A stretch of DNA of 64,000 bases, from NCBI GenBank assembly GCA_002715465.1, contig PAYY01000007.1, positions 228,475 to 292,474 on the forward strand, in the 5' to 3' direction. The translations under genes and the position numbers were made by a program. This document shows positions 26,870 through 35,576 of this stretch, one piece after another. The notes beneath the pieces are model-generated. The model was not told the origin of the DNA. It ran no database searches and saw only the letters and a list, made by a program, of their open reading frames with translations. Origin of the DNA: Fidelibacterota bacterium (GTDB lineage: Bacteria; Marinisomatota; Marinisomatia; Marinisomatales; S15-B10). How positions within the stretch are numbered: the first letter of the stretch is position 1; each line of letters begins with the position of its first letter.

Positions 26870-29341
26870 ATGAATCAACTCAACCATCCATCTCTTATTC
26901 TAATGATTATTTTGATGATTTATCAGTTTTCTCTAAAAGCTCAGGATAAACCTACTATGGAAACTCTATTGAATAAATCTACTAAGGCAGTTAGAACAAG
27001 TTCTCAACCAAATATTGATGGTAGAATGGATGATAAAGTGTGGGAAAATGCTATTCCTATTTCTGATTTTATTCAATATGAACCAGATAATCTTTCTCCA
27101 ATAACTGAAAATACAGCAGTTCGAATATTGTTTGATGATGAAGCATTATATATAGGTTTTAAATGTTTTGATTCAAATCCTTCAGAAATAATGAGCCGGC
27201 TAGCTCGTCGTGATCAATGGAAGGAAGCAGCTTCAAATAATGCGGATTGGGTTTCCATCGCATTAGATCCACAGAATGACAAAAAAACGGGATATATTTT
27301 TATTGTAAATGCCGCTGGAATAAAAATAGATGTTTTTGTTCCCGATGATGAAAATTATGATCCAGCTTGGAATGCTGTTTGGGATGCTAAAGTGAATCTT
27401 GGTTCTGATGGATGGACGGCAGAAATGAAAATTCCTTTTTCAATCTTTCAATTTAATTCTAACAGTATCCAAACTTGGGGGATGGAACTTCGAAGAGGAA
27501 TCTATAGAAAACAGGAAGTACAGAAATGGCCTGGACAGGCTAGAGGTGTAAAAGGAATTGTTTCATTATTTGGAACGCTAAATGGAATTATTAACATTCC
27601 TAATCCAAAACAACTAGAGTTGCTTCCTTATGTTCTGGGTGGCCAAAGCATAGGTAATGATAGGAATACAACGAAGGGGGTAGGAGTAGATATGGAATAT
27701 GGTATCTCTTCTAATACTTCTTTATCAATCACAATTAATCCTGATTTTGGGCAAGTTGAAGCAGACCCTTCAGTATTAAATCTTACAGCATATGAGACTT
27801 TTTACCCTGAAAAAAGACCTTTCTTTGTAGAAGGAGGTTCATTTTTTACACCTCAATGGAGTGAAACAGGAGATGGTTGGCAAAGAGGCTCCTTTACCTA
27901 TAAGCCAATAAGAGTTTTTCATTCACGAAGGATAGGTAAATACCCAAATTATTTTACGCCTAATGATGGAAATATTATAAGTTTATCTGAAAATACTACG
28001 ATACTAGGTGCAGCAAAAGTATTAGGAAAGACTCCTTCGGGTATCAATTATGGTTTTATTGAAAGTATTACAGACAATGAAATTGGAATTGTGGAAAAGG
28101 AAGATGGCTCGAGGAGTGAATTTCTATTAGAGCCACGTACCAATTATTTTATTGGTCGAATAGAAGCTCCATTTATTAATAATGCTTCAATACTAGGAAT
28201 AACATTTACAGATGTAAGAAGAGCAAAGGGAGAAAATGCTTCTGTAGGGGTATTTGACTGGAGAGTTCGATTCTTACAAAATAGATTTAGTTTTAATGGT
28301 CAAGCAGCATTTTCTAATCTAATGGGTAGTCAAGGTGGGGCTGGCAGGTTCCATGTGAAATATGATAATTTTAAATGGTGGACAATGGATCTATTATCAA
28401 CTTTTTATGATAATGGTTTTAAGAATAATGATCTGGGCTTTCTTAGGCGTTCTGGAGTCTGGAGCGTTAGAGTAGGAGGATCAATAAGGAAACAAGATCC
28501 ATGGGGTCCTTTCAGAAAAAATAGGTTAATGACAAGATATTTCCATTATTCCAGAACAGATCACATTGCTCTTGCTCGGACATTAATGCTTGATTCTCAA
28601 AATACCTTAAAAAGTTTTTGGATGTTTGGTTTTGGTGGTAGAATTGATTTAACAGCCATAGATGATGATGATCTTTTCAAAAATACAAATGCTTGGATGG
28701 TTGCTAGGCCTCCAAGTTGGGGTATGTGGTTTTATTTCTCTAGTGATCCCAGAAAACCCGTTGTTGTAAACCCAGCGTTCGCAGTTGGACATACAAAAAC
28801 TGGAGGTTTATCTCTTTGGTCCAGTATTAGGATGACTCTTAATCCTAAAGATAATTTTAGTATTTCAATAAAGAATGGTTTCCAGCGTGAGACAGATATG
28901 GAAGATTATGTTGCTGTCTTACCTAGGTCAGATCTTCCATATTCCATCCTTGAGACAGACTATTCACGTCTTTATAGTAGCTTAAATAAAAATGTTAGAG
29001 ATCTTACTGTCAGGATTAATTGGACAATATCTCCCGACTTGTCATTACAGCTATTTACTCAGCCATTTTATGCTTCTAATGATTATTATGATTATAAAGA
29101 ACTTAAAAATGAAGGAACTTTAGATTTTGTTCCTATAGATAACATCCCTTTTGAATCAGATTTTAGAATTAACAACACGGTGGGTACTGTTGTTGTAAGG
29201 TGGGAGTATTCTCTAGGTAGTACTGTCTATTTAGTTTACAATATTAATGATTCAAATTACTATTCATCTGATGAAAAAAAATGGACAGGAAGTGGAACAA
29301 ATACTGTTTTCTTGAAGCTGAATTATTGGTTTCAACCTTAA
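26870..29341 (+). CDS. DUF5916 outer-membrane protein with CBM9-like N-terminus
   Basis: Outer-membrane protein of 823 aa. A signal peptide covers 1-25. A CBM9-like beta-sandwich spans about 40-230 (PNIDGRMDDKVWENAIPIS, WNAVWDAKVNL, DGWTAEMKIPFSIFQF). The rest is DUF5916, ending as a beta-barrel with a terminal aromatic, NYWFQP. FFPEKRPFFVEGGSFF-type wording (YEKRPFFVEGG) is the family hallmark. The function of DUF5916 is unsettled; transport or binding of glycans or peptides is a guess. A second copy is at 57158. It diverges from etfB. Confidence 0.8.
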   Translation: MNQLNHPSLILMIILMIYQFSLKAQDKPTMETLLNKSTKAVRTSSQPNIDGRMDDKVWENAIPISDFIQYEPDNLSPITENTAVRILFDDEALYIGFKCFDSNPSEIMSRLARRDQWKEAASNNADWVSIALDPQNDKKTGYIFIVNAAGIKIDVFVPDDENYDPAWNAVWDAKVNLGSDGWTAEMKIPFSIFQFNSNSIQTWGMELRRGIYRKQEVQKWPGQARGVKGIVSLFGTLNGIINIPNPKQLELLPYVLGGQSIGNDRNTTKGVGVDMEYGISSNTSLSITINPDFGQVEADPSVLNLTAYETFYPEKRPFFVEGGSFFTPQWSETGDGWQRGSFTYKPIRVFHSRRIGKYPNYFTPNDGNIISLSENTTILGAAKVLGKTPSGINYGFIESITDNEIGIVEKEDGSRSEFLLEPRTNYFIGRIEAPFINNASILGITFTDVRRAKGENASVGVFDWRVRFLQNRFSFNGQAAFSNLMGSQGGAGRFHVKYDNFKWWTMDLLSTFYDNGFKNNDLGFLRRSGVWSVRVGGSIRKQDPWGPFRKNRLMTRYFHYSRTDHIALARTLMLDSQNTLKSFWMFGFGGRIDLTAIDDDDLFKNTNAWMVARPPSWGMWFYFSSDPRKPVVVNPAFAVGHTKTGGLSLWSSIRMTLNPKDNFSISIKNGFQRETDMEDYVAVLPRSDLPYSILETDYSRLYSSLNKNVRDLTVRINWTISPDLSLQLFTQPFYASNDYYDYKELKNEGTLDFVPIDNIPFESDFRINNTVGTVVVRWEYSLGSTVYLVYNINDSNYYSSDEKKWTGSGTNTVFLKLNYWFQP

Positions 29342-29420
29342 AAACTATTCCACTTTATATATTATGTTGATTTATTTAGACTTTTTTCAATTTAGATTAG
29401 AGAAATTATTCGAACTACTA

Positions 29421-29843
29421 TTATAAATGGAATAAGTTGATATTTAATTCAGCAGCATATTTTTTAATTCGCTTATCTCGATAAAATTCCGCATAATAGA
29501 TGGCGATGATTCCAGAATTAGCAATCATTTTGAAACAGTCATAGCAGGGAGAAGCAGTTACATAGATTGTGCTTTCTTCAATTCTTACGCCATGTCTGGC
29601 AGCTTGGACAATAGCATTTGCTTCTGCATGTATGGTTCGCACGCAGTGATCATTTTCGATTTCATGACCTTTATCATCGCAGTGATCTAATCCACGAATA
29701 CTTCCGTTATATCCTGTAGCAAGGATTGTTTTATCTCGGACAATAACTGCACCAACGTTTTTTCTATCGCAGGTGGAACGTGAAGCTACTTCTTTAGCGA
29801 TATTCATGAAATACTGTTTCCAACTTATTCGATTGTTGCTCAT
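29421..29843 (-). CDS. deoxycytidylate (dCMP) deaminase
   Basis: Zinc-dependent deaminase turning dCMP into dUMP. Zinc ligands and catalytic residues are HAEANAI (about 71-77) and SPCYDCFK (about 93-100). The order, with the preceding H-C insert region GLDHCDDKGHEIENDHC, is that of ComEB/dCMP deaminases, not free cytidine deaminases. The length, 140 aa, is normal. It is the last gene of the SUF transcript by position, two bases after DUF2480. Its product dUMP would feed ThyX. Confidence 0.92.
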   Translation of the reverse strand: MSNNRISWKQYFMNIAKEVASRSTCDRKNVGAVIVRDKTILATGYNGSIRGLDHCDDKGHEIENDHCVRTIHAEANAIVQAARHGVRIEESTIYVTASPCYDCFKMIANSGIIAIYYAEFYRDKRIKKYAAELNINLFHL

Positions 29844-29844
29844 G

Positions 29845-30096
29845 TTAAGAGGAGCGTTTTACAAAAATTTTCACTGCAGATCGTAGTTCACCGAAATATA
29901 TTCGATCTACATGTTCAGCCAAATGTGCTGTTAAAATAAGAAATGCCCAAGTAGGAACTATAGCATTTGCACAACCTCGAATTAAAACTCTTTTTCCTAT
30001 AAACTGGGTCCAATCAATTTGTGAAACTTTTTTTCGAAAAACTTTTTCTTTGATTACTCCTTCATCAAGAAAATCATCGAGATGAATAGTTTCCAT
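29845..30096 (-). CDS. short DUF2480 protein, end of the SUF operon
   Basis: Small protein of 83 aa matching one repeat of DUF2480: KVSQIDWTQFIGKRVLIRGC, NAIVPTWAFLILTAHL and IYFGELRSAVKIF. In Bacteroidota the family is about 165 aa with two such halves and is often found in suf operons; here only one half remains, and Arg replaces the second-half Cys of FGEPCS. The chosen start (ATG 30096) overlaps the stop of the A-type carrier gene as TAATG. The function is unknown, but the location argues for a part in Fe-S assembly. Confidence 0.65.
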   Translation of the reverse strand: METIHLDDFLDEGVIKEKVFRKKVSQIDWTQFIGKRVLIRGCANAIVPTWAFLILTAHLAEHVDRIYFGELRSAVKIFVKRSS

Positions 30097-30443
30097 TAAA
30101 CTGAGAAAGAAGTTCCACAACCACAGGTTCGAGATGCATTAGGATTTACGAATTTGAATCCGCCAGAAAGTATATCGGCTGAGAAATCAATAGTCATACC
30201 TCTTAAGTATAATAAAGATTTTAAATCCACAACAACTTTCACTCCATGATGTTCATAAATTTTATCAAACTCTCCTAAATCTTTATCCCATTCAAGGTTA
30301 TAGTTCATTCCAGAGCAACCTCCTCCAGAGACTGAAGCACGTAGATAGTCACCATCTTCATCCACACGAATTTGTAGTAAACGATCAGCAGCTGTCTTAG
30401 TAAGTGTAATTCCCTCTAATATTTCTTCTTGAATTTCAGCCAT
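30096..30443 (-). CDS. A-type iron-sulfur carrier (IscA/SufA/HesB family)
   Basis: Fe-S carrier protein of 115 aa. The three cluster cysteines are present in SGGGCSGMNY and CGCGTSF at the C-terminus, and LWNPNASRTCGCG-type wording is clear. It receives clusters from SUF scaffolds and passes them to target proteins. I start at ATG 30443, which has GGGA 7 bases upstream; a TTG at 30455 would overlap the preceding DUF59 gene. It is coupled to the DUF2480 gene by TAATG. Confidence 0.92.
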   Translation of the reverse strand: MAEIQEEILEGITLTKTAADRLLQIRVDEDGDYLRASVSGGGCSGMNYNLEWDKDLGEFDKIYEHHGVKVVVDLKSLLYLRGMTIDFSADILSGGFKFVNPNASRTCGCGTSFSV

Positions 30444-30445
30444 AT

Positions 30446-30802
30446 TTATTCCCAACTCTCTGACTCTTCTTTTTCATGATGTTTTGGTTCGAATCCAAGT
30501 TTCGATTTCGCTTCATCTTTCATCATTTCTGGTGTCCATGGAGGTTCAAATGTGATTTCTACAAAAGCTTGGTTAACATCATCCAGTGCTTCAAGTTTAT
30601 TTCTGATGTCATCAGCCATCATTTGTCCCATTCCACAGCCTGGTGTTGTTAGAGACATGATTATATTTATATCGGACTTATCCTCTTCAAAAGCCTCTTG
30701 AATTTTGATCTCATAGATTAGACCTAGATTATATAGATCTATAGGTATTTCTGGGTCGTAGCATTGCTTAAGAATTTGAATAACTTTTTTTTCGGTTATC
30801 AT
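30446..30802 (-). CDS. short DUF59/MIP18 family Fe-S maturation protein
   Basis: 118-aa DUF59 (MIP18/PaaD-like) protein. It has the family motifs CYDPEIPIDLYNLGLIY near 15-31 and the conserved cysteine in TTPGCGMG near 53-60, followed by FEPPWTPEMM. DUF59 proteins act as Fe-S maturation or transfer factors. This is the second DUF59 gene of the operon; the other is the longer SufT at 32514, and their C-terminal halves are plainly related. It lies 1 base after the Rrf2 regulator gene. Confidence 0.88.
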   Translation of the reverse strand: MITEKKVIQILKQCYDPEIPIDLYNLGLIYEIKIQEAFEEDKSDINIIMSLTTPGCGMGQMMADDIRNKLEALDDVNQAFVEITFEPPWTPEMMKDEAKSKLGFEPKHHEKEESESWE

Positions 30803-30803
30803 A

Positions 30804-31202
30804 TTAAAGTGTTACATCATTAACAGTCATATTATCAAACATTGTTCTCATGCTTTCATTTAGTCTTTGGATAGGAGATCGAATATTACATGTTTCCACT
30901 AATTCACAATTAGAATCAAAATAGCAATCCATTATACCCCAAGGTCCCTCCATTATTTCAAAGAACTCTGTCATGGAAAAACTGTCTAGTTTGGCTCTAA
31001 GTTTGTAGCCACCGTTTGGTCCTTGAATGGGTTCAATAAATTTTTGTCGGGATAATTCTTGTAAAACTTTCGCCAAAAGAGGTTGAGGAATTTTATATTG
31101 ATTGGCTATTTCTTTTGCACTTACAACCTTACCTTCATCAACAAAGCGTAGATGTCGTAATGCAATAAGTGCATATTCAGTTTTTCTAGTCAACTTTAAC
31201 AT
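30804..31202 (-). CDS. Rrf2-family Fe-S-sensing regulator (IscR/SufR-like)
   Basis: Winged-helix regulator of the Rrf2 family, 132 aa. The helix-turn-helix region is SAKEIANQYKIPQPLLAKVL with the wing IQGPNGGYKL. Cysteines C93, C99 and C105, spaced by five residues, match the 2Fe-2S ligands of IscR, so it should sense cluster supply. It is encoded inside the SUF operon it probably controls, between sufS and the short DUF59 gene. A three-half-site repeat upstream of sufB is the likeliest binding site, by inference. Confidence 0.9.
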   Translation of the reverse strand: MLKLTRKTEYALIALRHLRFVDEGKVVSAKEIANQYKIPQPLLAKVLQELSRQKFIEPIQGPNGGYKLRAKLDSFSMTEFFEIMEGPWGIMDCYFDSNCELVETCNIRSPIQRLNESMRTMFDNMTVNDVTL

Positions 31203-31257
31203 GATTCTATAATATAGTATTGCAAATTACAGGTTTGAATTTTAGCAATCAAGAGTC

Positions 31258-32514
31258 TTAAGTCATAAATTTTATAGTTTTTAATAGAGATTCTGCAAGA
31301 CTATCTATATCATTTATATCATTATATAGATAAAAACTAATTCTTACAGTGGCTGAAACATTCAATTTATTCATAATTGGTTGAGCACAATGATGCCCAG
31401 CTCGGACAGCAATGCCATCTTCATCTAATAATTGGGCTACATCATGAGGGTGAATTCCGTCAATGTTAAATGTTATTAATCCACCTCTATTTTTTGGACT
31501 GCCATAAATTATAATTTTATCAATTTCAGCTAGTTGTTTAAGAGCATAATTAGTTAATGTTGATTCATGGTCCTTAATTTTTTGAATCCCAATATTTGAG
31601 ATATATTTCACTGCAGAACCTAAGCCAATAGCTTGCGCAATATTTGGTGTACCTGCTTCAAATTTCCATGGTATTTGATTCCAACTAGACTTTTCAAGAT
31701 TAACGCTTTGAATCATTTCGCCACCACCAAGAAAGGGTTCCATTTCATTTAGAATTTCATTTCTTCCACAAAGAACCCCAACACCCGTTGGTCCTAGCAT
31801 TTTATGTCCTGAGAAACCTACGAAATCACAATCGATAGAAGATATGTCAATTCCTAGATGGGGAATACTCTGGGCACCATCTAGGAATGTTATTGCGCCA
31901 ACAGATTTAGCATGATCAAGTATTTTTTCAACATCATTAATAGTACCAAACACATTGGATTGATGAATAAATGATACAATTTTAGTATTTTTGTTGAAAT
32001 ATTTTTCTATATCCAAAAGATTTCCATCTTTGGTAAAAGGAATGAATTTCAAATTTGCACCAGTTAGTTTAGCGATAATTTGCCATGGAACAAGATTACT
32101 ATGGTGTTCCATTTCAGTCAAAAGTATTTCATCGTTTGCCTTTAAATTTTTTAAACCCCAAGCATAGGCAATTAGATTAATTGATTCCGTAGTTCCTTTG
32201 GTAAATATAACAGTATGTGAATCCTTAGCACCAATAAAACGACTAATTTGTCTACGGGCTTTTTCATATGCTTCAGTAGCTTTATCCCCAATTGAATAAA
32301 TAGACCGATGAACATTAGAATTATAATTATAGTAATATTCATTTACCGAATTGATTACTTGTGTAGGTGTCTGAGAAGTAGCCGCGTTGTCAAGATAAAT
32401 AAATGGTTTTTCTTTCGATTGATTAGCAAAAATGGGAAAGTCATTTTTTATGATATTCACATCCAAAGGAAGTGAGTTCAATACTTTCGATGAATTTGTA
32501 TCAATTATATTCAT
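31258..32514 (-). CDS. sufS: cysteine desulfurase SufS
   Basis: PLP enzyme releasing sulfur from cysteine as a persulfide for Fe-S assembly. PLP-binding K238 lies in FSGHKMLGP and the catalytic Cys376 in RAGHHCAQP, the SufS/CsdB type. The length, 418 aa, is normal. Its partner is the SufU scaffold or sulfur acceptor encoded upstream. Enzymes of this class can also act on selenocysteine, which is relevant because selD is the gene next to this operon. It overlaps the sufT stop by one base. Confidence 0.96.
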   Translation of the reverse strand: MNIIDTNSSKVLNSLPLDVNIIKNDFPIFANQSKEKPFIYLDNAATSQTPTQVINSVNEYYYNYNSNVHRSIYSIGDKATEAYEKARRQISRFIGAKDSHTVIFTKGTTESINLIAYAWGLKNLKANDEILLTEMEHHSNLVPWQIIAKLTGANLKFIPFTKDGNLLDIEKYFNKNTKIVSFIHQSNVFGTINDVEKILDHAKSVGAITFLDGAQSIPHLGIDISSIDCDFVGFSGHKMLGPTGVGVLCGRNEILNEMEPFLGGGEMIQSVNLEKSSWNQIPWKFEAGTPNIAQAIGLGSAVKYISNIGIQKIKDHESTLTNYALKQLAEIDKIIIYGSPKNRGGLITFNIDGIHPHDVAQLLDEDGIAVRAGHHCAQPIMNKLNVSATVRISFYLYNDINDIDSLAESLLKTIKFMT

Positions 32515-33065
32515 TAGTACATTCCAAGATCAAGACGGGCAGCTTCAGAAATCATATCTTGTGTCCAAGGTGGATCCCATACTAGTTCAACATTAACATC
32601 TCTAACTCCGGAAACATTCGCAACTTTTGATTTAACTTCATCTACTAACATTGGTCCCATTCCGCAACCTGGCGCGGTAAGGGTCATTTTTATATCAATA
32701 AATGATCCTCCATCTTCAGCATCATTGACTTCACATGAATAAATAAGTCCTAGATCGACCATATTTACAGGGATTTCAGGGTCATAACATGTTTTTAATA
32801 CATCCCAAATATCAGATTCATTGGCAGAACCAATGACTTCGCTGTCATCATTTAATTCTGTCATCACCTCTTTTCCAATAGCGTCGGCATCCTTTCCTTC
32901 AATTCTAAATAGAGATCCTCGTGCCATTACAGTATAGCTTCCACCTAATGCTTGAGTTATTCGTACTTCATCACCCTTTTTTAATATAAATGAATTTCCA
33001 AAGGGTATAAGAGTTGCTTCGCAATCTCGATTAATAATGATGATATCTTGTTCAGAAGAAGTCAT
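32514..33065 (-). CDS. sufT: SufT, long DUF59-type Fe-S assembly protein
   Basis: 183-aa SufT. The N-terminal part reads RDCEATLIPFG then KGDEVRITQALGGSYTVM, typical of the long SufT type, and is followed by a DUF59 domain with CYDPEIPVNMVDLGLIY and TAPGCGMGPML. SufT helps Fe-S cluster maturation, especially under high demand. It lies between sufU and sufS with single-base overlaps, so the order sufU-sufT-sufS is translated as a block. Confidence 0.94.
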   Translation of the reverse strand: MTSSEQDIIIINRDCEATLIPFGNSFILKKGDEVRITQALGGSYTVMARGSLFRIEGKDADAIGKEVMTELNDDSEVIGSANESDIWDVLKTCYDPEIPVNMVDLGLIYSCEVNDAEDGGSFIDIKMTLTAPGCGMGPMLVDEVKSKVANVSGVRDVNVELVWDPPWTQDMISEAARLDLGMY

Positions 33066-33508
33066 TATTCAGTTTTTGTAATTTTATTAGAACCTGATAA
33101 ACAATTATAAAGAGTATGCCATGGAAGGGTAGCACATTTTACTCTAGCTGGATATTTATGGACACCAGCCATCACAGAAAGTTTTCCGAGTTCTTCATCT
33201 TCTACCTCACCTGTTGTAACTAATTTGTGGAAAGACTTAAAAATTAATTTAGCCTCAGTAATAGTAATACCTTTTATAATGGTTGTCATTATAGAAGCTG
33301 ATGCTTTGGAAATTGCACAACCTGATCCATTAAACCTGATTTCATTTATAGTTAGGTCATTTATATTCATCATGAGGGATAACTTGTCTCCACATAGAGG
33401 ATTGAAGCCATTGCCAGAGTGAGTATATTTTTGCAGTACACCAAAATTCTGAGGATTTTGATTATGGTCTAAGATTACCTCTTGATAAAGTTCTCGAAGA
33501 TCGTTCAT
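33065..33508 (-). CDS. sufU: SufU-type Fe-S scaffold / sulfur-transfer protein
   Basis: SufU/IscU-type protein of 147 aa, acceptor of persulfide sulfur from SufS. Zinc/cluster residues are C39 and D41 (NPLCGDK), C64 (GSGCAIS) and C125 (RVKCATLPW). The insertion between the second and third cysteines is the SufU type rather than IscU. It starts LYQEVILDHNQNPQNFG, as usual. Placed between sufD and sufT. Confidence 0.95.
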   Translation of the reverse strand: MNDLRELYQEVILDHNQNPQNFGVLQKYTHSGNGFNPLCGDKLSLMMNINDLTINEIRFNGSGCAISKASASIMTTIIKGITITEAKLIFKSFHKLVTTGEVEDEELGKLSVMAGVHKYPARVKCATLPWHTLYNCLSGSNKITKTE

Positions 33509-33509
33509 A

Positions 33510-34772
33510 TTATATTTTCTCTAACCACTTTTCAAGAAGGTCTTGGCTATATTTGCGAACTTTATCATTTTTTATTTCATTTAATACTTCTCCAGCAAAT
33601 CCATTTATAAGAAGAGCTTGAGCCACAAAATCATCTAATCCTCGAGATTTTAAATAGAAAAGTGCTTCTTCATTAAGCTGGCCAGTAGTGGAGCCATGAG
33701 TACAGCGCACATCATCGGCATAAATTTCAAGTTGAGGGTTTGAATTCATTAGAGCTGTATTACTAAGTAAAAGATTATTATTTGTTTGATTCGCATCTAT
33801 TTTTTGAGAATTTTCTCGAACAATAGCTCGCCCATTAAAAACACCTGAGGATTTATCGGTTAAAATATACTTAAAAAGCATACGGCTTGTTACATGTTCA
33901 GATGCATGATCCATAATGATATTATGATCCATGTGTTGATGGTTATCCGCCAAACAAAGACCATTAAGAGTTATATCGGCTCCTTTGCCTGAAAGAATAG
34001 CCTTAACATCATGTCTATGAAGAATGGATCCTTTAGAAATATAACTTGCTCTAATAGAACAGTCTTGTAGTGCATTATAATAAGTTGATGAGAGATGAGA
34101 GGCTGACATTCCTTCATGTTGAATTCTAACATGCTCTACACTACTATTTTTACCACAGCGAAACATTGTTAAAGCATTATTAAAATAAGGTTCAGAATAG
34201 TTACCTTGATATTCTTCGATAATAGTTGCTTCTATATTGTCATCCAAATCTATTATTAAACGGGGATGATTCATTATAGGTTCAGACAATTCTGTTGTAA
34301 GGTAAAGGAATCTAATGATTGAATCTTTAGGGAAGTCTTTGGAAAAATGTAAATGGAGCCCATTGTTCATCATAGCTGTATTAAGAATAATAAATGGATT
34401 AGGATCACTTTCTAAGTCATTTATCAAAAGGTTTTCTTTATTATTATAATTTTCAAGAAAAGGATTAATTGTAAGCCCTTCTTGTTCTGTTGGCATTGTT
34501 GACTGATAATTGCCATTTAAAAAAACTAAGGTGGGAATAGAAAGGCCGTCAGTGACCATATTTTTATCTAAAGGTAAATCATCAGTTGATGATAAGCGAA
34601 ATGAGTTTTTAACTAACTCATTAAAACTAGTAAAACGCCATGCCTCCCAATGTTTTTTAGGTAGACCAATTTTTTTAAACCGATTGAATTCCTTTTTTCT
34701 AAGTTGCTTAAGAGATTGGGACTCCTGGTTTGAATTAGATAAAGTAAAAAACTCTTTTTCGAAATATTGCAT
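33510..34772 (-). CDS. sufD: Fe-S cluster assembly protein SufD
   Basis: SufD subunit of the SufBCD scaffold, about 420 aa. The C-terminal beta-helix core is recognisable by HHQHMDHNI-like wording (NHQHMDHNIIMDHA), SGVFNGRAIVRENSQKIDANQTNNNLLLS and DDVRCTHGSTTGQLNEEALFYLKSRG. A longer frame starts at a GTG (34796) inside sufC; I prefer the ATG at 34772, four bases after the sufC stop. It works with SufB and SufC in cluster assembly on the cytoplasmic side. Confidence 0.94.
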   Translation of the reverse strand: MQYFEKEFFTLSNSNQESQSLKQLRKKEFNRFKKIGLPKKHWEAWRFTSFNELVKNSFRLSSTDDLPLDKNMVTDGLSIPTLVFLNGNYQSTMPTEQEGLTINPFLENYNNKENLLINDLESDPNPFIILNTAMMNNGLHLHFSKDFPKDSIIRFLYLTTELSEPIMNHPRLIIDLDDNIEATIIEEYQGNYSEPYFNNALTMFRCGKNSSVEHVRIQHEGMSASHLSSTYYNALQDCSIRASYISKGSILHRHDVKAILSGKGADITLNGLCLADNHQHMDHNIIMDHASEHVTSRMLFKYILTDKSSGVFNGRAIVRENSQKIDANQTNNNLLLSNTALMNSNPQLEIYADDVRCTHGSTTGQLNEEALFYLKSRGLDDFVAQALLINGFAGEVLNEIKNDKVRKYSQDLLEKWLEKI

Positions 34773-34776
34773 AGCT

Positions 34777-35529
34777 TTATAAGCTTTCTTTTTCACGAAG
34801 CCAATTGTATCCTTTGTCTTCGAGTTCTTCTGCTAAGTTTTTTTTACCTGAACGAACAATACGTCCATCCATTAGGACATGGACAAAATCTGGTGACATA
34901 TATTGTAGTATCCGCTGATAATGAGTAATGACAATGACTGCACGGTCTTCACGTCTAAATTTATTCACACCATTAGCGACAATTTTAACAGCATCTATAT
35001 CAAGGCCTGAATCAGTTTCATCTAGAACAGCAAGAGAAGGATCTAAGGCAAGCATTTGAAGAATTTCATTTCGCTTCTTTTCTCCTCCAGAGAAACCATC
35101 ATTTACTGATCGCTTGAGATAAGATTCATCCATTTTTACTTCAGCAAGTTTTTGTTTAATAAAATCAAGAAAATCAACAGCATCCATTTCTGTTTCACCG
35201 CGATGTTTTCTTACAGCATTTACAGCAGCTTTCAAAAAGTATGCAAGATTAACCCCAGGAATTATGGCTGGATATTGATAGGACATAAAGACACCTTCTA
35301 AAGCACGTTCTACTGGATCCATTTCAATTAGATTTTTTCCCTTAAAGATAATTGTACCTTTTCCAATATCGTATAATTCTCGACCCGCAATTATATGGGC
35401 TAGAGTACTTTTTCCTGAACCATTAGGACCCATGATTGCATGAAGCTCGCCATCGTTAACTTTTAGATTAATTCCATTTAATATAGCCTTTCCCTCAATG
35501 CTAGCAGTAAGGTTTTTTATCTCAAACAT
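34777..35529 (-). CDS. sufC: Fe-S cluster assembly ATPase SufC
   Basis: ABC-type ATPase of the SufBCD complex, 250 aa. The Walker A is GPNGSGKST, the signature is FSGGEKKRNEI, and Walker B with the switch region is LAVLDETDSGLDIDAV, the soluble SufC form. There are no membrane segments. It drives the conformational change that opens the SufB-SufD interface. It lies 47 bases after sufB. Confidence 0.97.
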   Translation of the reverse strand: MFEIKNLTASIEGKAILNGINLKVNDGELHAIMGPNGSGKSTLAHIIAGRELYDIGKGTIIFKGKNLIEMDPVERALEGVFMSYQYPAIIPGVNLAYFLKAAVNAVRKHRGETEMDAVDFLDFIKQKLAEVKMDESYLKRSVNDGFSGGEKKRNEILQMLALDPSLAVLDETDSGLDIDAVKIVANGVNKFRREDRAVIVITHYQRILQYMSPDFVHVLMDGRIVRSGKKNLAEELEDKGYNWLREKESL

Positions 35530-35576
35530 GTAATTATGATCTCCTAAAATTGTTAATATAGAGTAGAAATGATTGG

